From assembly GCA_951813255.1 (NCBI GenBank), contig OX638353.1:930001-994000 (forward strand): 64,000 bases of DNA, given 5' to 3'. This DNA comes from an uncultured Dehalococcoidia bacterium (GTDB taxonomy: Bacteria > Chloroflexota > Dehalococcoidia > Lucifugimonadales > JAAXIE01). This document shows, piece after piece, positions 1 to 7,190 of this stretch (positions within the stretch are counted from its first letter, which is position 1; every line of letters starts with the position of its first letter). Position numbers and translations under genes: made by a program. Below the pieces are notes generated by a model that saw only the letters and a list, made by a program, of their open reading frames with translations, did not search any database and was not told the origin of the DNA.

Positions 1-849
1 CAACGAGTAGCGCCTGAAATAGCCTGTCCGCGAAGTGATGGTGATACTGGAGGCACCCGGCTTGGGGTTCGCTAGCGCCAACAGGTTCGGCAGCTGCGCT
101 CCTCGCCAAGTGCGCGTCGTGTACCAGCCTCCGGTGCAGTCCAGCGTAGCGGTCATCTCGTCCTGCCATTCCCTTAGGGCCCCCAAGTCCAACTCGTAAG
201 GGTTGAATACATGGCCGGACACTTTGAGTCGCCACGAATTGGGATTGACGGTGGGGGTGCGATCGTTCAGCCACATCGTCACCGGAAACGTCGGCCCGTC
301 CTCCGGGTAAGACCCCGTGAAACGCCGTTCAGCCCCCGGAGCCTTGGCCACCGATTGCAGGCTTTCCGACGCCTGCCACACCAGCAGGCCTGCCGCCCCC
401 AACAGCCCCAAGCGCAGGAAGTTCCGCCGGTCAGCAACATAACGGCTGCGGAGGCTGATGCGGTGCCTCAAGGCATGCCACAGCAACAGGGGCACAAGCC
501 CGATGGCAAGTGTCATGTGGATGGTGGTGCCCGAGAAACCCATCCAGCTATACGACCCCAGATGGCTCCAAGCCAGTCCCAGCCCCAACACCGTCAGCAG
601 CCCCACCAGCAGCACGGTGGACGTAAGCATCGTCTCCGGCGACCGCTGCCAGTTGCGACGAACGGTGAATGAACTGAGGATGTTCCGCGACTTCCAGATG
701 AAGAGGGCCAGTATCGCGAAGCCAGCAATCCGGTGCAGGTGCATCGAGGCAATCCACTCCGAGTTGGAGTGGGTCAGCCCCAGGTAGCCCGTCAGAAGCT
801 CAAATGAGAACAGGAAGATGAGCGCGACATTGGCCCATGGGAATCGCAT
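1..849 (-). CDS. Membrane-anchored sulfite-oxidase-like molybdopterin oxidoreductase (partial, C-terminus beyond window)
   Basis: The reading frame is open from the ATG at 849 to the window edge, giving 283 residues. The start follows GAGGAG by 8 nt. Residues 1-160 hold about five hydrophobic helices (roughly 4-23, 36-52, 68-88, 108-126, 144-160), with histidines at 27, 37, 39, 111, 125 and 129 that could bind heme, as in cytochrome b561 or ferric-reductase-like domains. From about residue 180 the sequence resembles the sulfite oxidase / MsrP (YedY) fold. Cys238, in TATLDCTGGWY, sits where the molybdenum-ligating cysteine is expected and is followed by TWRG. A heme-membrane domain and a molybdopterin domain in one chain would resemble a fused MsrQ-MsrP. 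Substrate is unknown; the missing C-terminus holds the dimerisation part. Confidence 0.8.
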   Translation of the reverse strand, partial: MRFPWANVALIFLFSFELLTGYLGLTHSNSEWIASMHLHRIAGFAILALFIWKSRNILSSFTVRRNWQRSPETMLTSTVLLVGLLTVLGLGLAWSHLGSYSWMGFSGTTIHMTLAIGLVPLLLWHALRHRISLRSRYVADRRNFLRLGLLGAAGLLVWQASESLQSVAKAPGAERRFTGSYPEDGPTFPVTMWLNDRTPTVNPNSWRLKVSGHVFNPYELDLGALREWQDEMTATLDCTGGWYTTRTWRGAQLPNLLALANPKPGASSITITSRTGYFRRYSL

Positions 850-891
850 CGCGCCAGCTCCTCAAGTCCTCTAGGGAAGGGCCACGATAGC

Positions 892-1848
892 CTAAAGCCC
901 CTGCTGTACCTGTACCAGCGTCTCCACGGTGCGTCGCCACGAAGCTTCTGTGTCGGTCCCCGCCGTCACCACCGATACCAGCACTTCGCCTGAACCCCAA
1001 TCGAACAACCGGCGCAACCCCGAGGCCACCGCCTCCTCATCACCCGATATCAGCACAGCCTCCTGCATGCCGTCGCTCCACTCGTGGGTCTCCTCGGCCT
1101 CTGGGAACCCTGCCTCGGCGAACATCCGTGCATAGAAGGGAGCTTGCGGATAGAAGCCCATCTGCTGCCGGAAGGCGGCCCGCGCTTCAGCCGGGTTGTC
1201 ATGCACGCACACCGGGGCGTGCGTGATGAGCGGAGGAGTCGCTCGTCCTGCGCTCTGAGCCCCCGCCTCCATGGCTGGCACCGCGATATCCCGCAGGTAG
1301 GTTCCGGGACACACCCAGCTGATGGCCCCATCGGCCTCAGCCCCGCAGAACTCGAAGGAGCGACGCCTCAGGGCCGCCGACATCACTGGCACATCGGGAG
1401 ATGGCTCGGCGATGCGGGCATGAGCGTGGTACTGCTTGCCGTCGAAGTCCACCTCGCCGGTGCCCAACAGCGTCTTCACCACATGCACGTACTCCCGCAC
1501 GTTGGTCAGCGGCGCACGGAAATCAGCCCCGAACACCGTCTGCATCCCACCGCTATGGCTGGGGCCCACGCCAAAGCGGAACCGGCCCGGTGCAAGGTTG
1601 GCGATGACCTGCACCTGTTGCACCGCGGCAACAGGGTGCCGGGGCCACGTGGGTGTGATGCAGGTGCCAAGCAGAATGTTCTCCGTCTGGACCGCGGCTG
1701 CTGAGAAGATGGTCAGCCCGTCCAGGCCAGCCCCGCCGGTGGTGAGCCAAGCGGCTGGCACGCCCATGCGTTCCATCTGCTGGATGCGGCTTACCACAGT
1801 CTTGGCATCGCCGCCCATTGCTGCAACCCCGATGCGCTTGTCAGCCAT
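892..1848 (-). CDS. Luciferase-like (LLM class) flavin/F420-dependent oxidoreductase
   Basis: The 318-residue protein has the bacterial-luciferase-like TIM-barrel pattern: N-terminal ADKRIGVAAMG, a central LGTCITPTWPRHPVA segment and GRFRFGVGPSH, typical of F420-dependent methylene-H4MPT reductase-like enzymes. These enzymes reduce or oxygenate small organics with F420H2 or FMNH2; the substrate cannot be read from sequence. The ATG at 1848 has GGAGG 5 nt upstream and is preferred over a TTG four codons earlier that overlaps this site. It lies 41 nt downstream of the amidase gene on the same strand, so both may be cotranscribed. It is the first of five such paralogues in the window. Confidence 0.85.
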   Translation of the reverse strand: MADKRIGVAAMGGDAKTVVSRIQQMERMGVPAAWLTTGGAGLDGLTIFSAAAVQTENILLGTCITPTWPRHPVAAVQQVQVIANLAPGRFRFGVGPSHSGGMQTVFGADFRAPLTNVREYVHVVKTLLGTGEVDFDGKQYHAHARIAEPSPDVPVMSAALRRRSFEFCGAEADGAISWVCPGTYLRDIAVPAMEAGAQSAGRATPPLITHAPVCVHDNPAEARAAFRQQMGFYPQAPFYARMFAEAGFPEAEETHEWSDGMQEAVLISGDEEAVASGLRRLFDWGSGEVLVSVVTAGTDTEASWRRTVETLVQVQQGL

Positions 1849-1889
1849 CGTTCCTCCCAAAGTTACCTTCTAAATGAAGCAATCACCCG

Positions 1890-3317
1890 CTATATCGGTG
1901 GCCGCCTCAGGTGCCACTCCGTGTTCTGCTCGTAGGCGTGGGCGGTGCGCAGCACCGTCTCCTCGTCGAAGGGCTTTGCCACCAACTGCAAGGCTTGCGG
2001 CAATCCGCCGGGGCCATCGGACGTGAACCCGCAGAGTATCGACAGCGCGGGAGTGCCTGCCAAGCTGAAGATGCTGCGCAGGTTGGCCTCAACCAACGCC
2101 TTGCTGGCCTGCTCCTTGCTCTCCACATGCATATTGGGGTCCATTACAGCCGCCGGGGCGGTGGAGCATGGCTGGGCCAATACATCCACGTCTTGGAGAG
2201 CATCCAGGACCTGCTGGCGGATCATCACCCGCAACTTCTGTGCCTTGTAGTAGAACTCCGCTGGGATGATGTTGGCGGTCATGAATGCGACGCGGGTGTT
2301 GTAGTGGTAATCCTCACCGCGGTCGCGCAGCCACTCGGGATGGATGCTCACCCGCTCCGGGTGTGTGATCCCCCTGATGATGGCGCCCGCGTGCCTCGTC
2401 AAGGGTATCGACACCTCCCGCACCTCGGCCCCCAACCGCTTGAGCACCTCAATCGCTTCCCGCACGCTCTCCGCGGTCTCCTGGGTCACCCCCACCTCAT
2501 CAGGGTCGAAGCACTCCTTGGGCACGCCCACCTTCAGGCCCCGTATGTCGCCTGTGAGTGCGCGCTGGTAGTCGGGTACGGGGACGTTGCGAGTGAGCGG
2601 ATCGTTGGGGTCGTAACCGGCAATGGTGCGTATAGTGACCGCACAGTCCGCAACGCTGCGGGAGATGGGTCCGATGGTGTCTACCGACCACGAAGCCCCG
2701 TCCACCCTGTAGCGACTCACCCTGCCCCACGAGGGACGCAGGCCCACCAGTCCGCAACTGGCAGCCGGATGACGGATGGAGCCCGCCGTGTCTTCCCCCA
2801 GCGAGGTCGCACAGAGGAAGGCGGAAGTGGCGGCCCCGGAGCCCGTGCTGGACGTCCCGGGGTTGCGGGTCAGGTCCCAAGGATTGTGCGCTGGTCCGAA
2901 GGCGGAGTTCATGGGGTCGCCCAAAGCCATCTCCGCCATGTTGAGCTTGCCCAGCAGGACCGTGCCCGCTTCTTTCAGCTTGGTGACGACGGTAGCGTCC
3001 TCTTCCGAGATATGCTCACTCCGCATCCGCGAAGCGATGGTCGTCCGTATACCCTTGGTATGTATCTGGTCCTTGACGGCTACAGGCACACCGTGCAGCA
3101 CTCCCCGATAGTTCCCGCCCGCGATTTCTTGCTCGGCTTGCCGGGCCGCCGCTCGTGCCTCGTCGTCGCACACAGTGATATAGGCGTTGGTCTTGGGCTC
3201 GATCTCCTCAATGCGGGCGAGATAGGCCTCCGTCGCCTCCACGGGCGATACTTCCCGCTTGCGGATAAGGTCACCCAGCTCCACGGCAGTCAGGAAAGGA
3301 ATCTCAGCACGGTCCAT
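1890..3317 (-). CDS. Amidase signature family protein (GatA-like amidase)
   Basis: A 475-residue amidase-signature hydrolase. The Ser-cisSer-Lys triad is complete: Lys82 in VAVKDQ, Ser156 in GTSSTGSG and Ser180 in GEDTAGSIRHP, with the usual 24-residue spacing between serines. Such enzymes hydrolyse amides or carbamates in the cytoplasm. No gatB or gatC lies nearby, so a role in tRNA amidation is unlikely and a catabolic amidase fits better. ATG at 3317 follows GGGAGG by about 6 nt. The C-terminal stretch (AHAYEQNTEWHLRRPP) is closely similar to the end of the second amidase at 29745-31415, indicating paralogy. Confidence 0.9.
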   Translation of the reverse strand: MDRAEIPFLTAVELGDLIRKREVSPVEATEAYLARIEEIEPKTNAYITVCDDEARAAARQAEQEIAGGNYRGVLHGVPVAVKDQIHTKGIRTTIASRMRSEHISEEDATVVTKLKEAGTVLLGKLNMAEMALGDPMNSAFGPAHNPWDLTRNPGTSSTGSGAATSAFLCATSLGEDTAGSIRHPAASCGLVGLRPSWGRVSRYRVDGASWSVDTIGPISRSVADCAVTIRTIAGYDPNDPLTRNVPVPDYQRALTGDIRGLKVGVPKECFDPDEVGVTQETAESVREAIEVLKRLGAEVREVSIPLTRHAGAIIRGITHPERVSIHPEWLRDRGEDYHYNTRVAFMTANIIPAEFYYKAQKLRVMIRQQVLDALQDVDVLAQPCSTAPAAVMDPNMHVESKEQASKALVEANLRSIFSLAGTPALSILCGFTSDGPGGLPQALQLVAKPFDEETVLRTAHAYEQNTEWHLRRPPI

Positions 3318-3451
3318 GGCACACCTCCCGGCAGACAGGGCAAGTATAGCCGCTTAGGGCACGAGGCAGAAGGACAGCGGGTATTCCCGGTTGAGGGGTC
3401 GGTGTAATATGCAGCCCACTGGCCAGTAACACGACGGCAGGGAGGACAACC

Positions 3452-5134
3452 ATGCAGCGCAATCTCCCCCAAGCGGACACCATCTTCCACAACGGCAAAG
3501 TCCTTCCGGTATCCGACGACTCGGTGCAACAGGCTGTCGCCATCCATGGGGAACGCGTCCTTGCCGTCGGCTCCGAGAGTGAAGTGCTGGCCTTGGCAGG
3601 ACCGGGCACGAAGCGCGTTGACCTCCGCGGGCGCACCCTCATTCCGGGCATCGTGGACATTCATGCCCACATGGACCGGGAAGGTCTGAAGAACGACTAT
3701 CCCTCGCTGGCAGGCGCACGCTCCATTGATGACATCCTGGAGGTCGTGCGCCGCGAGGTGGCCTCCAAGAGTCCGGGCGAGTGGGTAGTCACCATGCCCG
3801 TAGGAGACCCGCCCAACTACACCAACATGCCCCAAGGGCTGGCCGAGGGGCGCTACCCCACGCGCCACGACTTGGACCGGGTGTCGCCCAACAACCCGGT
3901 CTACCTGAGGGGCATCTGGACTCCTTGGAATATGCCACCCTCCGTGTCGGTGGCCAATAGTGTGGCCCTGCAGATGGCAGGCATCGACCGCAACACGCCG
4001 TCGCCTGACGAGACGGTTGTCATTGACCGCGACACCGACGGCTACCCGACTGGCGTGTTCAGTGATTCCAACGGCTACCCTTCGGTGGAATTCACCCTTA
4101 TGCGGATCGTTCCCCGCTTCACCCACGCGCAACGGGTGGAGGCCCTGAAGGAGTCGATGCAGATTTACAGCTCCGTGGGTACCACCGGCACCTACGAGGG
4201 CCACGGCATCGCGCCCGAGGTGCTGAGGGTCTACAAGGAAGTGTGGGATGCGGGAGAGAACAAGCAGCGGGTACACCTTACTCTCAGTCCTTCTTGGGCA
4301 TCGGTGGAGGATGCCGAGCGGGAAATGGAAAAGTGGGGCCACAGCGCATCAGGCCCTGGCTTCGGCGACGATATGCTGAGGATCAGTGGCTATTACATCC
4401 AGTATGGGCGCAGCCCTTATCTGGCCCGCGCGCGTTCTGCTGAACTGCCCTACACCGGTTGGGCTGGCTTTGCCGAGAGCTACCATCCGCCTGAGATGTT
4501 TCGTGGTCTTGTGCGCCAAGCAGCACTACATAACCTGCGAGTGAACACCTTGGTACGGGGTTGTTTGGAAGACGTGCTGCAGGTGTTCGAGGAGGTGGGC
4601 CGGGAGACCCCCATAGCCGACAAGCGCTGGGTGCTGGTGCATATCCTGCGCGCCACGGATGACCAGATGCGCCGTATGAAGCGCTTGGGTCTGGTGCTGG
4701 AGACCATTCCGCTGACGGACCTGTGGCTCAGGGGACACGCTTTGCCTGCGCCTCAAGACGGCGAGGGTGCAGCCGATGCGCATCGCACCTATATGCATTA
4801 CGACATTCCCTACAGCTTCGGCACCGACAACAAGCCCTACAACCCCTTCCAGACCCTGTGGGCTGCCATTTCCCGCACTGAAGCACACAGCGGGCAGGCT
4901 CTTGACCCCAACGAGTGCTTGACACGCATGGAAGCCCTGCGGGCCTTCACTGTGGGCGGCGCCTACTTCTCCTTCGACGAGAACGAACGGGGATCACTGG
5001 AGCCTGGCAAACTCGCCGACTTGGCGGTGCTTTCAGACGACTACCTGAACATGCCAATGCAAGAGATGTCCAACATGCGATCCCTCCTTACCATGGTGGG
5101 AGGCAAGGTGATGCACGATTCCGGTGAGTTGTAG
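3452..5134 (+). CDS. Amidohydrolase family 3 protein (YtcJ-like metal-dependent hydrolase)
   Basis: A 560-residue protein of the urease/amidohydrolase superfamily. It opens with the small beta-domain typical of the family (ADTIFHNGKVLPV), then VDIHAHMD with the HxH metal-binding pair. Later candidate ligands are the His in LVHIL and the Asp in SFGTDNKP. The C-terminal SLEPGKLADLAVLSDD is the usual return to the beta-domain. Family members hydrolyse cyclic or N-acyl amides; the exact substrate is not evident. GGGAGG precedes the ATG by 7 nt. It is convergent with the alpha/beta hydrolase gene, with only 10 nt between the stops, and divergent from the amidase at 1890-3317. Confidence 0.87.
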   Translation: MQRNLPQADTIFHNGKVLPVSDDSVQQAVAIHGERVLAVGSESEVLALAGPGTKRVDLRGRTLIPGIVDIHAHMDREGLKNDYPSLAGARSIDDILEVVRREVASKSPGEWVVTMPVGDPPNYTNMPQGLAEGRYPTRHDLDRVSPNNPVYLRGIWTPWNMPPSVSVANSVALQMAGIDRNTPSPDETVVIDRDTDGYPTGVFSDSNGYPSVEFTLMRIVPRFTHAQRVEALKESMQIYSSVGTTGTYEGHGIAPEVLRVYKEVWDAGENKQRVHLTLSPSWASVEDAEREMEKWGHSASGPGFGDDMLRISGYYIQYGRSPYLARARSAELPYTGWAGFAESYHPPEMFRGLVRQAALHNLRVNTLVRGCLEDVLQVFEEVGRETPIADKRWVLVHILRATDDQMRRMKRLGLVLETIPLTDLWLRGHALPAPQDGEGAADAHRTYMHYDIPYSFGTDNKPYNPFQTLWAAISRTEAHSGQALDPNECLTRMEALRAFTVGGAYFSFDENERGSLEPGKLADLAVLSDDYLNMPMQEMSNMRSLLTMVGGKVMHDSGEL

Positions 5135-5144
5135 CAGACTGGGC

Positions 5145-5969
5145 TTACGCCGCTACCTGCGCCTCAACCTTCGAGAGGAAGCCCAGCACATGGTCGGTGA
5201 AGGCTTGTGGCTGGTCTAGGTAGGCCATGTGTCCGGCATCAGGGATGACGATGTACTCGGAGCCGGGGATCTTGGCGTGCGTGTGCGCTGAGCCTGCGAT
5301 GGATGCACCATCGTTGGCGCCCACCATGACCAAGGTAGGCATGGTGATGCGTCCCCACAAGTCATCGGGGAACTCGTTATCGAGGATAGTGCGGACGCTG
5401 CCTGCGTAGCCGTTCGGGTCGATCTTGGCGTAGCGCATTCGCATGGCGCGCTCTACCGCGGCGTCGCCTCGCACCCGGCCCATCACGTTGGGGTTTTCCT
5501 GAAGGGCCTGATCGGCGACGGCCTGCATGCCTTGTGTCAGTGCTATCTCGATGCTCTTCTCACGCATGGCCCGGATATCTGCCGGTGTGGGTAGGCCTGA
5601 GCCCGTGAACGAGTCTGTCACAATCAGGGCTTTCACTCGTTCGGGGTACGTCGTGGTGAATCGGACGACGACACCACCGCCCATGGAGTGCCCCAGCAGG
5701 TAGACCTGGCCCAGACCCAAGTGCTGCAGCAGGCCCTTGAGGTCCTCGGCGAAGCGGGTCAGGCCGTAGGTGTTGGGGTCTGCCGGGCTGTCCGAACGCC
5801 CATGCCCACGGGCATCCCAAGTGATCACCTGGTAACGCTGGGAGAAGGCAGGCACCTGGTTGACCCATGCCTCCGTGTCTCCGCTCAGGCCGTGGCACAG
5901 CACCAAGGGGAAGCCTTGGCCATGGGTCTCGTAGTATATGTTGACGCCTTCAATGTCCGCGTGTGGCAC
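5145..5969 (-). CDS. Alpha/beta hydrolase fold protein
   Basis: A 274-residue alpha/beta hydrolase. The nucleophile elbow is GHSMGG, the acid is probably the Asp in VGANDG, and the catalytic His is in DAGHMAYLDQP. The oxyanion-hole HG lies in LVLCHGLSGD. The pattern resembles 3-oxoadipate enol-lactonases and C-C bond hydrolases of aromatic degradation, but substrate assignment would be a guess. The start is taken as GTG at 5969, 6 nt after AGGAGG. A longer frame exists upstream without a ribosome site. It lies 56 nt after the DUF1326 gene on the same strand and probably shares its transcript. Confidence 0.85.
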   Translation of the reverse strand: MPHADIEGVNIYYETHGQGFPLVLCHGLSGDTEAWVNQVPAFSQRYQVITWDARGHGRSDSPADPNTYGLTRFAEDLKGLLQHLGLGQVYLLGHSMGGGVVVRFTTTYPERVKALIVTDSFTGSGLPTPADIRAMREKSIEIALTQGMQAVADQALQENPNVMGRVRGDAAVERAMRMRYAKIDPNGYAGSVRTILDNEFPDDLWGRITMPTLVMVGANDGASIAGSAHTHAKIPGSEYIVIPDAGHMAYLDQPQAFTDHVLGFLSKVEAQVAA

Positions 5970-6025
5970 TTGCTTCCTCCTGATCCGGTCTGGTGACCGC
6001 TTGCGGATGCTGGACGGGCTAAGAG

Positions 6026-6661
6026 CTAGGGGCCGGACATCTCGACTGGGGCGTAGTAGCCCGTCTTGCCGCTGTTGTCCCAAGCCAAGCCTTCCTGCGT
6101 GTGTTGGTAGACGGTGGACCGGGCGATGGTGCGGGGGTTGCCTCCACGCTCGGCAGCGCGCGGGTCGTTGACGAGTTGCACGTCCTCGTCGGGTTGGTTG
6201 CCACGGATGCCTTCCACCTCAAGCTCGAGGCTGCCTTGGATGGAGACACGGCGACCGCGGTCCTTCACCTCGTAGGTGATGGGCACCGACTTTGCTCCCA
6301 GCAGGCTGGTGATCATGGCTTTGCGCCGGCCGAACCCACCGCCAGCTTCGCCGGACACGATGGCACGGATGGCTTGGCGCTGTTCTCCGGACGCCTTATC
6401 GTCAAGGTAGATGACGGCTGTCCAGTTGCCGTCGGACATCATTTTGGGGGTGCGGGCGACGAGGGCGAAATTCAGCCCGTCCAGGGCCACATCACCGTAG
6501 CGCCCGGTGTCGATGTGCCACGCGAGGGCTACCTGGCAGTCGTCGTAGTGGGACGGCGAGCCGAACACACAGGCGCAGTTCACCTCGCAGTTGCAGGCCT
6601 CGAAGTAGTCTCCCTTGAAACTCCACTGTTGGTGGCTGGGGCTGGTCAAGATTGCCTCCAT
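6026..6661 (-). CDS. DUF1326 domain-containing protein
   Basis: A protein of about 211 residues with the DUF1326 hallmark WSFKGDYFEACNCEVNCACVFG: an aromatic/acidic start followed by a cluster of cysteines. This is followed by conserved segments such as ALVARTPKMM and DDKASGEQRQAI. The family's biochemical function is unknown; the cysteine cluster suggests metal binding or redox activity. Two starts are possible: ATG at 6661, or TTG at 6649, which has GGAGG 5 nt upstream inside the first codons. The second fits the ribosome binding site better. It heads a likely two-gene leftward unit with the alpha/beta hydrolase. Confidence 0.82.
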   Translation of the reverse strand: MEAILTSPSHQQWSFKGDYFEACNCEVNCACVFGSPSHYDDCQVALAWHIDTGRYGDVALDGLNFALVARTPKMMSDGNWTAVIYLDDKASGEQRQAIRAIVSGEAGGGFGRRKAMITSLLGAKSVPITYEVKDRGRRVSIQGSLELEVEGIRGNQPDEDVQLVNDPRAAERGGNPRTIARSTVYQHTQEGLAWDNSGKTGYYAPVEMSGP

Positions 6662-6682
6662 GAAGGTCTTTGAATGTGGGGA

Positions 6683-6711
6683 GTGTAAGGGTGGTTTTCG
6701 GGCGGTGTCAA
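6683..6711 (-). promoter_or_regulatory. Possible leftward promoter for the DUF1326 gene
   Basis: On the minus strand TTGACA (6711-6706) is followed after 17 nt by TTACAC (6688-6683). The -35 is perfect and the -10 is weak. It would start transcription about 15 nt before the ATG at 6661. Confidence 0.35.
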
Positions 6712-6723
6712 AGTCCGCGATTT

Positions 6724-6922
6724 TGTCACAATGTCACACTGATCGTAGCTAAAATGTTTTTTTTGTAGCTGAAAAGTGTGTCATTTGTGACATTTTCCTA
6801 GCTGGGCCAGATACGGGAAGGGTGTGACATTTTTCAGATACGAAAAATGTCACAGATTTTTGGAAATGTGACATTTGTGACATTTTCGTAGCTGACCAGA
6901 GTGTCACACTGTGACATTTTCG
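6724..6922. repeat. Cluster of nine TGTGACA / TGTCACA motifs with hairpin and palindrome
   Basis: This AT-rich stretch holds nine copies of TGTGACA or its complement TGTCACA, at about 6724, 6732, 6786, 6823, 6848, 6867, 6876, 6902 and 6910. Several belong to a longer unit, TGTGACATTTTC followed by STAGCTG (6786-6804 and 6876-6894), with extra GTAGCT copies at 6745 and 6765. TGTGACATTTTTC (6823-6835) and GAAAAATGTCACA (6842-6854) form a perfect 13-bp hairpin with a 6-nt loop. TGTCACA-C-TGTGACA (6902-6916) is a perfect 15-bp palindrome. No coding potential is seen. It could be a multi-operator regulatory region or a decayed non-coding repeat element. Confidence 0.85.
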
Positions 6923-7056
6923 ACGGGCTCTTTTGGGAGGCGTTTTTTGGGCAGGGTGTTCCGGGGCGAGCGGGATGTTGCATGGCCTACGGCGGGGAAT
7001 CCGGCTGGCACGATGGAACCTCCGATTGACTTATAACTGTTCGGGCTTGACACTTG

Positions 7057-7086
7057 AGTATAGAACTAGTGTGCGGTATAAGTCAA
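7057..7086 (-). promoter_or_regulatory. Leftward sigma70-type promoter upstream of the repeat cluster
   Basis: On the minus strand TTGACT (7086-7081), an 18-nt spacer and TATACT (7062-7057) form a good housekeeping promoter. It lies inside an 11-bp inverted repeat, ATTGACTTATA (7025-7035) and TATAAGTCAAT (7077-7087). Transcripts would run through the TGTGACA cluster toward the DUF1326 gene, giving a leader of about 390 nt. The region 7088-7190 shows nothing else that I recognise. Confidence 0.5.
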
Positions 7087-7190
7087 TAGGGGATGGATCA
7101 GGGGTTGAGGAACGCTGGAGGCAGCAAGACCGTTCCTAGATTCCGGACTTGCTCTGGAATGACGGGGAAAATCGAAAGGCCCTAAAGTCG

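Noticed and set aside
211..672. Plus-strand open frame of 153 codons near the left edge
   Set aside because: The minus strand encodes a coherent membrane/molybdopterin protein through the same bases; the plus-strand product is Gln/His/Pro-rich and lacks motifs.
1890..3317. GatA subunit of the tRNA amidotransferase
   Set aside because: No gatB or gatC nearby and the gene sits among catabolic hydrolases; the catalytic triad is common to all amidase-signature enzymes.
1911..3407. Long plus-strand open frame of 498 codons
   Set aside because: It is the complement of the amidase gene, has no recognisable motifs or ribosome site, and its composition is that of an antisense shadow in G+C-rich coding DNA.
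7047..7052. Rightward TTGACA as a promoter
   Set aside because: No -10 at proper spacing and no plus-strand gene downstream; the opposite strand has a better promoter in the same place.
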